Shown here one piece after another: positions 26,265 through 35,000 of a stretch of DNA of 64,000 nucleotides; the stretch's first letter is position 1, and the number at the start of each line of letters is the position of its first letter. Where the stretch lies: positions 9,499 through 73,498 of the forward strand of contig CAZGYG010000004.1 of assembly GCA_964530335.1 (NCBI GenBank), read 5' to 3'. The notes under the pieces are model-generated. The model searched no databases, was not told the origin of the DNA, and worked only from the letters and a program-made list of their open reading frames with translations. Position numbers and translations under genes: made by a program. Origin of the DNA: VGDP01 sp964530335. GTDB taxonomy: Bacteria; Pseudomonadota; Alphaproteobacteria; SP197.

Positions 26265-27436
26265 GCCGGAGGCAGGCCACGGTGCTCCGCCGCGCCGGCG
26301 AGAAACCCGGCGAGCGTGGCGTGCAGCTCCGGCTCGTCGAGCAGGAAGGCGTCGTGGCCCTTGTCGGACTCGATCTCGACGAAGCTCACGTTCGCGGCCG
26401 CGGCGTTGAGCGCGCGCACGACGTCGCGGCTCTCGCGCGTGGGGAACAGCCAGTCGCCGGTGAACGAGATGACGCAGAACCGCGTTCGCGTCCCCTCGAA
26501 CGCCCGCGCGAGCTGGCCGTCGTGGCGCGCCGCCAGGTCGAAGTAGTCCATGGCTCGCGTGATGATGAGGTACGAGTTGGCGTCGAAGCGCTCGACGAAG
26601 CTCGCGCCCTGGTGGCGCAGGTAGCTTTCGACCTGGAATTCCGCGTCGAAGCCGTAGCTCAGGTGCTCGCGGTCCTGGAGCTGACGCCCGAACTTGCGGT
26701 GCATCGCGGCGTCGGACAGATACGTAATATGCGCCGCCATGCGCGCCACCGAGAGCCCGTGCACCGGGCGCCGGCCGTGTTCGGCGTAGGCGCCGCCGCA
26801 CCAGTCGGGATCGGCTTTGATCGCCTGGCGGCCGACCTCGTGGAAGGCGATGTTCTGGGCCGAATGGCGCGCCGAACCGGCGATCGGGACCGCGCTGTAG
26901 ACGCGCTCGGGAAAGCTCGCCGCCCACTCCAGCGCCTGCATCGCGCCGAGCGATCCGCCGGTGACGCAGAACAGGCTTTCGATTCCCAGGTGGTCGAGCA
27001 GCATGGCGTGGGCGCGCACCATATCGCGCACGGTGATGACCGGGAACGCGAGGCCATAGCGGCGGCCCGTGCGCGGGTCGATGTCGCTCGGGCCGACGGT
27101 GCCCATGCAGCCGCCGAGCACGTTGGCGCAGATGACGAAGAAGCGCCGCGTGTCGAGCACCTTGCCGGGCCCGACCATGGCCTCCCACCAGCCTTCCTTG
27201 CCGGTGATCGGGTGCGGGCCGACCAGGTACTGGTCGCCGGTCAGCGCGTGGCACACCATGATCGCGTTCGATCGCTCGGCATTCAGTCGGCCGTACGTCT
27301 GGTACGCCACGGGAAACGGCCCGAACTCGCCGCCGCCGTCGAGCCGGAGTGGCGTCTCCACGCCGAGCATGACCGAGGGCCCCGGAAGGGCGCGGCGAAC
27401 GTCGGTCGGCGCTGGGCCAGGGGCTGGGCTGGACAT
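26261..27436 (-). CDS. metX: Homoserine O-acyltransferase MetX
   Basis: Alpha/beta-hydrolase acyltransferase of 391 aa making O-acetyl- or O-succinylhomoserine for methionine synthesis. The nucleophile Ser lies in CVTGGSLGAMQALEWA (about residue 150), the acid in FTGDWLFPT and the base in KGHDAFLL. I prefer ATG 27436 over ATG 27502: a TTGACA promoter element covers the upstream ATG and would start transcription downstream of it. Acetyl versus succinyl specificity is not decided by the family name. metW follows with overlap. Confidence 0.9.
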   Translation of the reverse strand: MSSPAPGPAPTDVRRALPGPSVMLGVETPLRLDGGGEFGPFPVAYQTYGRLNAERSNAIMVCHALTGDQYLVGPHPITGKEGWWEAMVGPGKVLDTRRFFVICANVLGGCMGTVGPSDIDPRTGRRYGLAFPVITVRDMVRAHAMLLDHLGIESLFCVTGGSLGAMQALEWAASFPERVYSAVPIAGSARHSAQNIAFHEVGRQAIKADPDWCGGAYAEHGRRPVHGLSVARMAAHITYLSDAAMHRKFGRQLQDREHLSYGFDAEFQVESYLRHQGASFVERFDANSYLIITRAMDYFDLAARHDGQLARAFEGTRTRFCVISFTGDWLFPTRESRDVVRALNAAAANVSFVEIESDKGHDAFLLDEPELHATLAGFLAGAAEHRGLPPA

Positions 27437-27477
27437 CCGGTTCAAGGCTCGCGGGCCCGAGCCGCGCGGCCATCGCA

Positions 27478-27507
27478 TCACTAGGTCGCGCGTTCGATCC
27501 ATGTCAA
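27478..27507 (-). promoter_or_regulatory. Candidate promoter of metXW
   Basis: Reading on the minus strand, a perfect -35 TTGACA lies at 27507-27502 and a weak -10 TAGTGA at 27483-27478 with an 18-bp spacer. It would start transcription about 35 bp before the chosen metX start. The -10 match is poor. Confidence 0.35.
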
Positions 27508-27515
27508 TCTATTCT

Positions 27516-27544
27516 TTGCTTTGCACCATCCGGTCCGCTACCAC
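27516..27544 (+). promoter_or_regulatory. Candidate promoter of the chorismate-mutase/hisC/tyrA operon
   Basis: TTGCTT (27516-27521) and TACCAC (27539-27544) are separated by 17 bp, 29 bp before the ATG at 27574. It is a moderate match only, back to back with the metX promoter candidate. Confidence 0.3.
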
Positions 27545-27573
27545 TAGCCCCCGCCTTCGGAGCCCTGTTCCCC

Positions 27574-28443
27574 ATGGCCGCCCCCGACGCCGCGATCGAC
27601 GATCTGCGCCGCGAAATCGACGCCATCGACGATGCCATGCACGACCTGGTGATCCGGCGGGCCGCGCGGGCTCGCGCGCTGGGCGCGCGTCCGGGGTCCG
27701 CGGCGGAGGCCGGGTTGCGGAGCGCGCTCGACGTGGCGCCGCTGCAACGCCTGCTGCGCCGGCATACGGGTGCGTTCCCGCGCCACGCGATCGTACGTGT
27801 GTGGCGCGAGCTGATCGTCGGGGCGGTGCAGGCAGAGCGCGCGTTTCCCGTCGCGATCCACGCCCCGGAGAAATCGGTCGGATTTTGGGACCTGGCGCGC
27901 GACCACTTCGGCAGCGGCACGCCCATGACGTTGCACCGCTCGGCGCGGCGCGTGCTGCGCGACGTGGTCGAAGGCCGCGCCGCGGTGGGGCTGCTCGCCC
28001 TTCCCGTGGACGGCGAGGCGGAGCCGTGGTGGCCGCTGCTCATGGGCGACACGGGCGTACCGCGCGTCGTCGCCAAGCTGCCGTTCGTCGACAACGACGC
28101 TGGGCGGTTCGAGAATCTGGGCGCCTTCGCCGTGGCCCTCGTCGCGCCGGCGCCGAATGGCGAGGACACGACGCTGCTCGCGCTCGAAACCGACGCCGAG
28201 CTCAGCCGCTCGCGCTTGCGCGAGTTGCTGGCCAAGACCGGGCTCGTCGCCGTGGACCTTGCCGCGTGGGCCGACGCCGCCGCCGAGGCAACGCGCCTGC
28301 ACCTGATCGAGGTCGACGGCGCCGTGACCACGGGCGATGCCCGCTTCGCCGAGCTGGAAACGGCCGCGGGCAAGGCAATCCGCGTCGTCGGGCTCGGCGG
28401 CTACGCCCGGCCGCTCGGACGGCTTGGCCCTGTCGGGGACTGA
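27574..28443 (+). CDS. Chorismate mutase fused to a degenerate prephenate-dehydratase-like region
   Basis: Protein of 289 aa. Residues about 1-90 are an AroQ-type chorismate mutase helix bundle (IDDLRREIDAIDDAMHDLVI, then a second helical pair). Residues about 95-200 resemble the periplasmic-binding-like prephenate dehydratase fold: serine/valine-rich helix, GRAAVGLLALPV, and ENLGAFAVAL where active enzymes have N-x-TRF-x-V. The last ~70 residues look ACT-like. The TRF catalytic motif is replaced by GAF, so dehydratase activity is unlikely. hisC and tyrA follow, which points to the tyrosine branch. The domain reading beyond residue 90 is inference. Confidence 0.75.
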   Translation: MAAPDAAIDDLRREIDAIDDAMHDLVIRRAARARALGARPGSAAEAGLRSALDVAPLQRLLRRHTGAFPRHAIVRVWRELIVGAVQAERAFPVAIHAPEKSVGFWDLARDHFGSGTPMTLHRSARRVLRDVVEGRAAVGLLALPVDGEAEPWWPLLMGDTGVPRVVAKLPFVDNDAGRFENLGAFAVALVAPAPNGEDTTLLALETDAELSRSRLRELLAKTGLVAVDLAAWADAAAEATRLHLIEVDGAVTTGDARFAELETAAGKAIRVVGLGGYARPLGRLGPVGD

Positions 28444-28444
28444 C

Positions 28445-29554
28445 GTGGCGGCGACGAACGTGCGAGCGCTGGCCCCGCGCGCGGGCGTGCTCGACATCGC
28501 GCCCTATGTGCCCGGCCGGGCCGGCGGGCTCGAGGAAGCCCGGGAGACGATCCTGCTGGCGTCGAACGAGTCGCCCTTCGGGCCGAGCGCCAAGGCGGTG
28601 GCGGCGGCCCGCGCCGCGGCCCGGACGATGAACCGCTACGCCGACCCGAGCGCCGGGGTGCTGCGCGGCGCGCTGGCGGCGCGCCACGCCATCGCGGCCG
28701 AGCGCATCGTGTGCGGCGCCGGTTCGGACGAGCTGATCGGATTGCTCGCGCGCGGCTACGCCGGGCCGGGCGACGAGGTGATCTTCAGCCAGCACGGCTT
28801 CGTCATGTACCCGATCGCCGCGCGCGCGGCCGGCGCGCGCCCGGTCGCCGTGGCCGAGCGCGAACTTCGCTTCGATATCGAGGCGACGCTCGCGGCGGTC
28901 ACGCCCCGCACCCGCATCGTCTTCGTCGCCAATCCCAACAACCCGACCGGAAGCTGGCTTGGCCGCGCCGAGCTCGCGCGCCTCAGGCGCGGATTGCCCG
29001 ATCGCGTCCTGCTCGTCGTCGATGCCGCGTATGCCGAGTACGTCGACGATCCGGACTACGAAAGCGGGCTCGACCTCGCGCGCCGCCACGGCAACGTCGT
29101 CATGACCAGGACGTTCTCGAAGATCCACGCGCTCGCGGGGCTAAGGGTCGGCTGGGCCTACGCGGCGCCCGCGGTCGTCGACGTGCTCAACCGGCTGCGC
29201 GGGCCGTTCAACGTCTCGAACGTCGGCATCGCGGCGGCGACGGCGGCGCTCGACGACCCGGGGCACGAGGCACGCGCCAAGGCCCACAACGCGCTGTGGC
29301 GGCCCCGGCTCGCGCGCGCGATCGCGGCGATCGGGCTCACGGTCTACCCGTCGCTCGGCAATTTCGTCCTGGTGCGCATGCCGAAGCCGCCGAAGGACGC
29401 GGCGGCGGCGCACCGGTTTCTCGCCCGGCGCAAGGTGCTGGTGCGGCCCGTCGGCGCCTACGGGCTGCCGGATTGCCTGCGCATCACGGTCGGGCGCGCC
29501 GGCGAAATTCGCGCCTTGCTCGCGGCGCTCGAAGCGTTCATGAGGGCGTCATGA
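28445..29554 (+). CDS. hisC: Histidinol-phosphate aminotransferase
   Basis: Class I/II PLP aminotransferase of 369 aa. Motifs in order are NESPFGPS near the N-terminus, YADPSAGVLR, NPNNPTGSW (about 160), DAAYAEY (about 196) and the PLP-binding lysine in RTFSKIHALAGLRVGWA. In alphaproteobacteria this enzyme often also transaminates prephenate or arogenate-type aromatic acids, and its place between chorismate mutase and tyrA supports that. Start GTG 28445 is one base after the upstream stop; the ATG overlap with tyrA is ATGA. Confidence 0.93.
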   Translation: MAATNVRALAPRAGVLDIAPYVPGRAGGLEEARETILLASNESPFGPSAKAVAAARAAARTMNRYADPSAGVLRGALAARHAIAAERIVCGAGSDELIGLLARGYAGPGDEVIFSQHGFVMYPIAARAAGARPVAVAERELRFDIEATLAAVTPRTRIVFVANPNNPTGSWLGRAELARLRRGLPDRVLLVVDAAYAEYVDDPDYESGLDLARRHGNVVMTRTFSKIHALAGLRVGWAYAAPAVVDVLNRLRGPFNVSNVGIAAATAALDDPGHEARAKAHNALWRPRLARAIAAIGLTVYPSLGNFVLVRMPKPPKDAAAAHRFLARRKVLVRPVGAYGLPDCLRITVGRAGEIRALLAALEAFMRAS

Positions 29555-30432
29555 CGGTTCTGTTCGAACGGGTCGCCGTGATCGGCGTCGGACTGATCGG
29601 CTCCTCGCTCGCCCGGGTGATGCGGCGCGACCGCCTGGCCGGGCGCATCGTCGGCGTGGCGCGCACGGCGGCGACGCGCGATGCGGCGCTGCGCCTGGGC
29701 TTCGTCGACGAGGTCACGGATGACGCCGCCGCCGCGGTCGCGGGCGCCGACCTCGTCGTGCTCGCGGTGCCGCTGGGGGCCTACCGGGCGATCGCCGAGG
29801 CGATCGGGCCGGCGCTCGCGCCCGGCGCCATCGTCACCGACGTGGGCTCGGTCAAGCGCTCGGCGCTGGCCGACGTGGCGCCGCACCTGCCGGCCCACGT
29901 CCAGTTCGTGCCCGGCCATCCGATCGCCGGCACCGAGCATTCGGGGCCCGAGGCCGGCTTCGATACCCTATTCGTGGGCCGCTGGTGCGTACTCACGCCG
30001 CCGCCCGGCACCGATCCGCGCGCGGTCGAGCGGGTGGCGGAGCTGTGGCGCCGCGCCGGTTCGAACATCGAGGTGATGGACGCCGAACACCACGACAAGG
30101 TGCTGGCCATCACCTCGCACCTGCCCCACTTCATCGCCTACACGATCGTCGGCACCGTCGTCGATCTCGAGCAGGCGACCCAGCGCGAAGTCATCAAGTT
30201 CGCGGCCTCGGGGTTTCGCGACTTCACGCGCATCGCCGCGTCCGACCCGGTCATGTGGCGCGACGTGTTCCTCTACAACCGCGACGCGGTGCTCGAGATG
30301 CTGCAGCGCTTCAACGAGGACCTGACGCGCCTGCAGCGGGCGATCCGCTGGGGCGAGGCCGAGGTGCTCGAGGACTGGTTCAAGCGGACGCGCGAGATCC
30401 GGCGCGGCATCATCGACGCCGGCCAGGCCTAG
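29551..30432 (+). CDS. tyrA: Prephenate/arogenate dehydrogenase
   Basis: NAD(P)-dependent dehydrogenase of 293 aa in tyrosine synthesis. The Rossmann motif VAVIGVGLIGSSLAR is at residues 8-22. Further family elements are VTDVGSVKRSAL, PGHPIAGTEHSGPEAG with catalytic His residues (about 121-136), and LAITSHLPHFIAYT in the helical dimerisation domain. It overlaps hisC by ATGA (29551-29554). Substrate preference is not visible. Confidence 0.93.
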   Translation: MTVLFERVAVIGVGLIGSSLARVMRRDRLAGRIVGVARTAATRDAALRLGFVDEVTDDAAAAVAGADLVVLAVPLGAYRAIAEAIGPALAPGAIVTDVGSVKRSALADVAPHLPAHVQFVPGHPIAGTEHSGPEAGFDTLFVGRWCVLTPPPGTDPRAVERVAELWRRAGSNIEVMDAEHHDKVLAITSHLPHFIAYTIVGTVVDLEQATQREVIKFAASGFRDFTRIAASDPVMWRDVFLYNRDAVLEMLQRFNEDLTRLQRAIRWGEAEVLEDWFKRTREIRRGIIDAGQA

Positions 30433-30434
30433 GG

Positions 30435-31451
30435 TCAATCGAGCGGCAGTGGCGCCAGCGGCGCCACCGGCACGAGACCGACGTTCAGGCGCCCGTCCTG
30501 CGCGGTCAGCGCGATCTCGGCGCGCCGGCCGCCCTGGCCGTCGTCGACGGCGACGGCGTCGAGCACGGCGCCGATGGCGAGGCCTTGAGTGGGGCTCAGG
30601 GCGCCGGTCCCGGTCAGCGTCGCGAGCATGTCGTCGTAGCCGGCGATCCTCATGGCGAAGGCGCCGAGCGGGCGAAATTCTTCGTCGAGCGTCACCGTGC
30701 CGGCGATCTCGAGCTCGAGCGCGCCCCAGCGCAGGCGCGCGAGATCGAGTTCGAGCGCGCCGCCCGCGTCGCGCCAGCGCGCCAGCGCCGCGCGGCTGGC
30801 ATCGGCGGGCGGTTGGCCCGGCAGGCGCGCGACCAGGATCGCCGCGTCGACGGTGGCGGGAAACCCGGCCGGCGGCGCCTCCGGCAGGGTCACGGCCGCG
30901 AGCTTGACGCCGAAGCTTCGTTGCACCTGGTCGTCGTCGTCCTCGCCCAGCTCGTAGCGCACCTGGACTTCGCCGGCCGTGATGACGTTCCCGCCCGGAT
31001 CGGTGATCACGAGGTCGCGCATGTCGACGCCGAGCTTGGCCAGATCGCCGCCGATGATGACGACCGCGATCTGGTTGACCCCCTGGGCGAGGCGAAACGT
31101 GCCGCCGGGCTGGCGCTCGAGCACGTGCTCCGGCGGCAGGGTGATGAGCCCGCGCGCGAAGTCCCACGGCTTGAACAGCCCGACCAGCCTGGGCGCCCGC
31201 CACGTCCACGCGCCATGGGCGTCCTGCCCGCCGAGCGTCACGTCGGCGACGGTGACGACAAGCTGGAACGGAAAGCCGGAGACCTCGACCGCGCCGTGCT
31301 CGGCGATGTAGCCCTGCTGGCGCGTCGCCTCGAGCCATGTGTCGAGCCAATCCGGCACCCGGTCGGCGGTGACGTGCCAATAGACGATGTAGCCGAGCAC
31401 GGCCACCAGGACGATCGCGGGCAGGGCGAGCTTGCGCACGAGGGACGGCAT
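30435..31451 (-). CDS. DUF2125-domain protein, membrane-anchored
   Basis: Protein of 338 aa with an N-terminal signal-anchor helix (LALPAIVLVAVLGYIVYWHV, residues 8-27) and a long beta-rich periplasmic part, typical of DUF2125 proteins of alphaproteobacteria. No function is established. The region VSGFPFQLVVTVADVTLGG near residue 57 is the recognisable family start. It converges on tyrA with 2 bp between stops and diverges from the cyclotransferase gene. Confidence 0.8.
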   Translation of the reverse strand: MPSLVRKLALPAIVLVAVLGYIVYWHVTADRVPDWLDTWLEATRQQGYIAEHGAVEVSGFPFQLVVTVADVTLGGQDAHGAWTWRAPRLVGLFKPWDFARGLITLPPEHVLERQPGGTFRLAQGVNQIAVVIIGGDLAKLGVDMRDLVITDPGGNVITAGEVQVRYELGEDDDDQVQRSFGVKLAAVTLPEAPPAGFPATVDAAILVARLPGQPPADASRAALARWRDAGGALELDLARLRWGALELEIAGTVTLDEEFRPLGAFAMRIAGYDDMLATLTGTGALSPTQGLAIGAVLDAVAVDDGQGGRRAEIALTAQDGRLNVGLVPVAPLAPLPLD

Positions 31452-31527
31452 TGGTGACCTTGCGGCGGACGATCCAGGGCGTTATAGCCGCGCGGCCGGA
31501 CGCGGGGAAGCGGGCGGAGTCTGGTCG

Positions 31528-32061
31528 GTGCGCGACATCTGGGTGTTTGCCTACGGCTCGCTCATGTGGCGGCCGGGCTTCGACCATCTCGAACGCCGGC
31601 CGGCGTTGTTGCGCGGCTATCATCGCTCGTTCTGCGTCTACAGCCACCATTACCGGGGCACGCCGGACCGGCCGGGGCTCGTGCTCGGGCTCGAACGCGG
31701 CGGCAGTTGCCGGGGCGTAGGCTTTCGGGTCGCGGCGGCCCACGCCGTAGAGGTGCTGGGCTACCTGGACGCGCGCGAGATCCCGCACGAGGTCTACCGC
31801 CGCCGTCTGGTGCCGGTCGAGCTGCAAGGCCGGGCGCGTGTGCCGGCCCACGCCTACGTGGTCCGGCGCGACCACGTGCAGTACGCGGGCCGGCTGCCGA
31901 TCGCGCGGGCGGCCGAACTCATCCTCCAGGGCGTCGGGCGGAGCGGCCCGGCCCACGAGTACCTTGCCAACACGGTCGAGCACCTCGAAGCCATGGGCTT
32001 CCGCGACCCCCGGCTGCACGAGCTCTACGTGCGCGTCCGCGCCCGGCTGGCTCGTGGCTGA
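31528..32061 (+). CDS. Gamma-glutamylcyclotransferase (ChaC family)
   Basis: Protein of 177 aa with the ChaC/AIG2-like fold. The substrate-loop motif FAYGSLMWRPGF lies at residues 6-17, the family strand SHHYRGTPDRPGLVLGL follows, and the likely catalytic Glu lies in DAREIPHEVY (about residue 85). ChaC enzymes cleave glutathione to 5-oxoproline and Cys-Gly. GTG 31528 starts just before the fold; an upstream ATG (31432) would overlap the divergent DUF2125 gene. Confidence 0.88.
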   Translation: MRDIWVFAYGSLMWRPGFDHLERRPALLRGYHRSFCVYSHHYRGTPDRPGLVLGLERGGSCRGVGFRVAAAHAVEVLGYLDAREIPHEVYRRRLVPVELQGRARVPAHAYVVRRDHVQYAGRLPIARAAELILQGVGRSGPAHEYLANTVEHLEAMGFRDPRLHELYVRVRARLARG

Positions 32062-32080
32062 GCTCGAACGGGGCGGCGGT

Positions 32081-35000
32081 TCACGCGCACTTGGAATAGC
32101 CGCAGCTCGTACACAGGTCGCAGCCTTCCTGGTGGATGACCGCGGCCTGGGCGCAGCGCGGGCACTGGCGCAGGCGCGGCGCCGTGTCGCCCACGGCACG
32201 AGCCAGCACCTCGGCGGAATACTTGCGCTCCTCCGGCGGCGCCATGAAACCGATGGCGACCATGTGGCGCTCGATCACCTCGCCGATCGCGGCGAGCAGC
32301 GAGGGCACGTAGCGCCCGTCCATCCACTGGCCGCCGCGCGGATCGAACACGGCCTTGAGCTCCTCGACCACGAACGAGACGTCGCCGCCGCGGCGGAACA
32401 CGGCGCTGATCATGCGGGTCAGCGCCACGGTCCAGGCGAAGTGCTCCATGTTCTTCGAGTTGATGAACACCTCGAACGGGCGGCGGCGGCCGTCCTGCAC
32501 CACGTCGTTGATGGTGATGTAGATGGCGTGTTCGCTGTCGGGCCAGCGCACCTTGTAGGTCGTGCCGGGCAGCACCTCGGGCCGGCTCAGCGGCTGGGTC
32601 ATGTAGACCACGCCGCCGGCCTCGAAGGGGTCGGACGGGCGCACGGACTTGGGTGCCCCGAGCGGCAGCTCGGGCTCGCGCGGCTCGGCCGTTTCGAGCA
32701 CGGCGCCCGTCACCTCGTTCGGCCGGTACGTCGTGCAGCCCTTGCAGCCGGTCTCGTAGGCCAGCCGGTAGATGTCCTTGAAATCCTCGAACGCGATGGA
32801 TTCCGCGCAGTTGATCGTCTTCGAGATCGAGGCATCGACGTGGGCTTGTACCGCGGCCTGGACGCGCACGTGGTCGACGGGGGTCAGCGTCTGGGCGTCG
32901 ACGAAGTAATCGGGCAGCGGCGCCTGTTCGCCGTACAGCCTGCGGTACAGGCGATAGGCGTAGTCGGTGACCGGCTCGGTGCGCCGCACCCCGTCGGGCA
33001 TCAGCACGTTGCGGTCGTAGGTGAAGGCGAACACCGGCTCGAGCCCCGAGGACACGTTGTCGGCGAGCAGCGAGATCGTGCCCGTCGGCGCGATCGAGGT
33101 CAGCAGGCCGTTGCGGATGCCGTAGGCGGCGATGGCGGCGCGCACGTCGGCGTCCAGCGCGGCTACGTTGGCGCCCGCGAGGAAGGGCTCGCGGTCGTAC
33201 AGCGGGAACGGGCCGCGCTCGCGCGCGAGCTCGGTCGAGGCCAGGTACGCCGCGCGCCGCAGCGCCTTCATCCACTCCTGGATCAGGGCCAACGCGCGAT
33301 CGGAGCTGTAGCGCGTGCGGCACATGATCAGCGCGTCGGCGAGCCCGGTGACGCCCAGCCCGATGCGCCGCTTGGCCAGGGCCTCGGCGCGCTGGGCCTC
33401 GAGCGGGAAGCGCGACACGTCGATGACGTTGTCCATCATGCGCACGGCGACGCCGACCAGCCGTTCGAGTTCCGCCTGGTCGAGGATCGCGTCGGCCTGG
33501 AAGGGCCGCTGCACGAGCCCGGCCAGGTTGATCGAGCCCAGGAGGCACGCGCCGTAGGGCGGCAATGGCTGTTCGCCACAGTTGTGGACGAGGATGCCGT
33601 TGGCATCGAAGGCGTTGACGCCGGGGACGCGCGTGTCGAACACGTCGGCCTCGCCGTCCGGCTCGATCGCGGCGACCTCGGCGACGAATCGGGTGCGGTT
33701 GGGCGTTCGCCGATACGAGCCGATGAGCGCCGCGAGCCGGCGGCGCTTCGCGGTGTCGGCGAATCCGATCCGATCGGCGAACGTCACGAGCGCGTCGTTG
33801 GCGATGATGAGCTCGTGCTGGGCCTTCGTGGCGTAGTCGCGCTGGCCACCCTTGCCGTCGGGCAGCACGGCCCGGCCGGCGGGGCGTCGGTCCCGATGAA
33901 CGGTCGAGGCGATGCCGAGCCTCAACAGCATGCGCTGCACGGCCGCGAGCCGCGCGAGGTCGCTTTGCGCGAGCCTTACGCTGCCGCCCTTGACGTGATC
34001 GCCGAGAACCGTGCCGTCGGCGTCGAAGAAGCCGCGCAGGAAACCCCGGCAGAACGCCGCCGACGCCCGTTCGATGGCGGGCGTCACGACCTTGTTTCCC
34101 GGCGCCATGCCGAGCTCGATCGCGAGCCGGCGGAGCGCACCGAGCGCGAGCCGGTGCTCACCGCGCCCGGCGACCTCGGTCCAACCCGCGAAGTCGCCGC
34201 GGTGGGGCAGGGCGCGGGCCGCGGCGAGCGCCGCGGCCATGACGCCTTCGACTCCCGAGATCTCGGATTCGGCGTTGGCGGCGCGGCGCCGGCTCCAGAC
34301 GCTGAGCACCGCCTTGTCGGCCTTGAGTGTACCGTCGCCCACGAGCAGGCCGATCAGGTAGCCCTCGCCGTCCGTTCCGGGCCCGGCCCAGTCGGGCATG
34401 GCGCGGTGGTCGTTGAGGACGATCCGATCGCCCGGGCGAAGGGCGCCGGCCTGGGTCCATTCGCCGTCGAGGCGAAAGCGCGTCATCGCCGCGACCCTTC
34501 GCACCGGATGGTCGGCCGTGAGCCGCAAGGCGTAGCCTTCGCGCGTGACCAGGCGCGTCACCGGCTTGCGCCCGGTGGGGAAGAAGCCGGCGGGATCCGA
34601 AGCGTGCGTCGTGCCGTCGACGACCGCGCCGAACGGGCGCCCGACCAGGTCGCGCACCTGACGCGGACCCTCGCTGGTATGGACCCAGGTCTCGGCCGTG
34701 ACGCACGGGTTCGTCGCGCTGATGGTCTCGCAGTAGGCGAGGTTGTTCGCCCGGTTGATACGGTCGATGAAGATGACGCCCGGCTCGGCGTAGGCGTAGG
34801 TCGCGCGCATGATGCGGTCCCACAGCTCGCGCGCGCGCACGCTGCGGTAGACCGTGCCGGCGAAGCCGAGCTCCCACGAGCGGTCTTCCTCGACCGCCGC
34901 CATGAAGGCGTCGGTCACCAGCACCGACAGGTTGAACATGCGCAGGCGCCCGGGCTCGCGCTTGGCGTCGATGAACGCCTCGATGTCCGGATGGTCGCAG

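Noticed and set aside
27437..27573. SAM-responsive riboswitch upstream of metX
   Set aside because: SAM-II elements are common before metX in alphaproteobacteria, but I could not recognise a SAM-II core or pseudoknot in this 137-bp segment.
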